Positions 61,701 through 64,000 of a stretch of 64,000 nucleotides of DNA are shown here, piece after piece; positions within the stretch are counted from its first letter, which is position 1, and every line of letters begins with the position of its first letter. Source of the stretch: Epiperipatus broadwayi. Lineage: Eukaryota; Onychophora; Udeonychophora; Euonychophora; Peripatidae. The position numbers were made by a program, and so were the translations under genes. The notes beneath the pieces were generated by a model. The model did not search any database and had not been told where the DNA came from. It saw only the letters and a list, made by a program, of their open reading frames with translations. The stretch spans positions 62,001 through 126,000 of the forward strand of contig JAQFVV010013361.1 in assembly GCA_028023455.1 (NCBI GenBank), in the 5' to 3' direction.

Positions 61701-64000
61701 AAAAAGTTTAGAGCAATGTAACAATTTACTAAGTACTCTTTAAATTTAAATTTGATCAGTTTAAGGAAATAATAATAGGTATAGAATTATTTCACTTATA
61801 GTAGCCGCTTGACACATTGTGTAAAGCCAAACCATGTGCTATTTATCAGTTTCATGTCTTAGTGGCCTGTTTATATATTCAATGAAATATTTAAATGTAT
61901 ATCATAAATAAAAAATAAAAACACGATTTTTGGGGATTATGCAAAGGAACTTACAACACTCTAGCTTCTATTCTGCGCTGAGATGTATGAATTGAATAAA
62001 TAAATGTGATCGCAATTAATCTACTTTTATAAATTCATTATTACTACATATATAGATATATAATATACACAATTCTAGTGATCTGTTAGAATTTTAAATA
62101 ATTTTTATTGTTACGGTATTGTTTAGAACTATTTTCCAGCGAAATTGGGGATTTTTATTATGTTTAGCTGGTGTAACGAGTAATCGGCGAGTCAATATGC
62201 GTTATGTATGTGTTATTTGTTAATGCATTAGCATCATATAAAAATTTTTTTTTCATTCTCACACGCTATAATTTACTCGGGGTTCTGTATTTATTTACAA
62301 TGTATAAAATACATTTATTTACAACTGTTTATTAATTTCAGATGTTAATCTTGTGAACTCGAGAAAGCTATTGGAAACATTAATTTATCATTATAAACCG
62401 TAATAAATGTAAGATATAAAAAAATACGGAATTTCGTTCCTACTTTCTTTCTGCAATTGGTGAATTTCTTTTAAACCATCGCTCAGATTGTTTAAATGTT
62501 AGTAGAGTAGGAATTTAATCTAGATTGAGAATTATCTCCAACTGTTTCCCATTTAAGAATGTTTAGATTATAAAAACTTCATGGCATATATAGTAGAATC
62601 CATCCTAATATTTAATGTTCCAAACAGCCATAGTTAAGTGCCTTTCACCTACCACTGATGGAAGAAATTTTCAGGATTTTTTAGTTTATATGAATTATCA
62701 TTTTAAGAGTATGAACCAATATAAATTTATTAATAGTTTTTAAATAAAAAAATAGACTGGATGTTGAGATATAAATAGAACTCCAATGTTTTCTACTGCA
62801 TTTAAGAAGTTAAACAATAGTGAGTTATCATGCGTTGGTTATTTAGCGGTTTAGCATGGATACCTTCCAAGCAGCTGGCTAATTCTTTCCCGGCTCCACG
62901 CATTGACATATGAAAAATAATAATAATAATAAACAATAGTGAAGTTTCACTGTAGCCCTTTTAAGTAATAAAAAAAAACATTATTGTTCTTATTGATTTT
63001 ATTTTGATTCAATTTATTGTATAACAGATTTGGAGTCACTAGTAACAAAAGAAAATTTTCATTTAAGTATGCTCCAAAAATATTTTTAATACATTACAAG
63101 ATTATAAGGCATCATTATGGCTATAAGCATGATGAAGTGGTTATGTGAAACAAAAGGGTAGCAGTAGAAAATGATCAATAATTACAGTATGGGAGTCGTT
63201 CAAAATTTAATTACAAACATTTTTAATAGTTTACCATAGGTTAAATAAATAGACTAAAAGACTAAATAAATAAGTGGTAGATAATCTTCATTTCCAAATA
63301 AAATATAGTAATTCAACAGAAGTATTTGTGACTGTGTTTGATTCATGGATTGATTTATATAAATCATCTTTAATCTTTTATTCTGAGTATTTCTATATTT
63401 ATTGTTTCTCTTCACTCCCCCCCTCTCTGTCAATTTCTCTTTTTATTTATTTCTCCTCTTTCTCTTCTCTCTAATTTTCTTGCCTCTCTTCCCTTCCTTA
63501 TTTTTCTCCCTTTCTACTTTTTTCTTCTCTGCTCTCCCCCTTTCTTTCTCTTACTGTCCTCATTCTCTTTGCTTTCGAATGGATACAATTACTAATGAAT
63601 GAATATAATGAATGAAATTCAGTTTAGATCAAGGAGTGTTAAGTATTTTCGTAAGAGACTATAGCAATGCTTAAAAAATAAAATAATGGTTTAAAATTGA
63701 ACTATTTAAATTTCAAGTTTCACTTTTAAAGCTTTAAAGGCTTTATATAATGTAAGTAATTATATTAAAATAATCTCATAAGATCGAGTACCAGAAATGG
63801 CGGAGCCTTACTATACAATAAATAATTTCTCACTTAAATATGAAATGATTTTAATTTTAATTTAATGTTCGAGCATTAAGTATTTTATATAATCACATTC
63901 AAGAATATCTATCAGTTTGTATAGATATTTAAAAACAATAGCGTCGGGGGGTGTGAAAGAGGTAATAAAGTCTAGACATAGAGTTAGTTCAAATTGAAAC
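58610..64000 (-). repeat. Giant inverted repeat, right arm (runs off the window)
   Basis: Reverse complement of the left arm. Still matching at the last base of the window, so the true outer end is unknown. The outer 2 kb are about 85-93% identical to the left arm. The inner 3 kb align only through scattered 10-15 bp words with frequent single-base indels. Confidence 0.9.
62828..62914 (+). mobile_element. tRNA-derived SINE, subfamily 2, in the right arm
   Basis: Mirror copy of 53,443-53,527: TTTAGCGGTTTAGCATGGAT, CCTTCCAAGCAGCTGGC, then CCCGGCTCCACGCATTGACA. More indels than the left copy, with the A and B boxes damaged. Confidence 0.75.

Noticed and set aside
52345-64000. Polinton/Maverick or other giant transposon with terminal inverted repeats
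   Set aside because: The inverted repeat has no unique interior: the arms meet at the centre and no integrase, polymerase or capsid-like coding is visible.

Overview
This window is AT-rich DNA (about a quarter G+C by eye) from a eukaryote, almost certainly an invertebrate animal. Evidence: 5'-truncated non-LTR retrotransposons of at least three lineages, a decayed hAT transposon with a BED-type zinc finger, a Penelope-like element (PLE) with a GIY-YIG endonuclease, tRNA-derived SINEs, long (TAA)n and (TCTA)n microsatellites, and no compact or operon-like gene order. The species cannot be named from the sequence. I find no complete host gene. The only host-like coding candidate is one possible terminal exon at 11.54-11.96 kb (minus strand), with a polypyrimidine-AG acceptor and an AATAAA signal.

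Layout. 0-12 kb: RTE-like LINE 3' ends, SINE copies, and short repeats whose minus strands carry hammerhead-ribozyme-like cores. 12-19 kb: more copies of the same hammerhead repeat (RH1), including an inverted pair at 17.3-17.75 kb. 19.5-23.5 kb: an hAT transposase relic with an internal 394 bp tandem duplication, flanked on both sides by RTE-like LINE pieces. 23.7-36 kb: a nest of LINEs inside (TAA)n/(TTA)n arrays, comprising a jockey/CR1-like reverse transcriptase and three copies of a LINE family (here LINE-X) with an xMDD active site and a (TAA)n tail, followed by a clean 256 bp-armed palindrome. 37-41 kb: RTE relics and short hammerhead-bearing palindromes. 41.4-44.4 kb: a Penelope-like element with inverted terminal repeats. 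44.6-47.2 kb: an RTE-like LINE interrupted by a small palindromic insertion. 48.9-50.4 kb: a (TCTA)n array. 52.35-64.0 kb: one giant inverted repeat with almost no spacer, centred near 58.6 kb and continuing past the right edge of the window.

Two signals deserve follow-up. First, several unrelated-looking short repeats share one arrangement: a CTGANGA box, a 5-6 bp hairpin, GAAA (or AAAA), then a short segment ending in UH. In the best copies there is also a closing stem I, and between copies at 10.7 and 38.2 kb there is a compensatory change in stem II. This is the layout of the minimal type I hammerhead ribozymes known from Penelope-like elements and animal retrozymes. Second, the >11.6 kb inverted repeat is about 90% identical at its outer ends but heavily indel-diverged near its centre. 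That may be a real fold-back locus, but it also matches an unresolved fold-back long-read artefact, which I consider more likely.

All coordinates of repeats were read by eye and may be off by several bases. Family names rest on motif recognition, not database searches.
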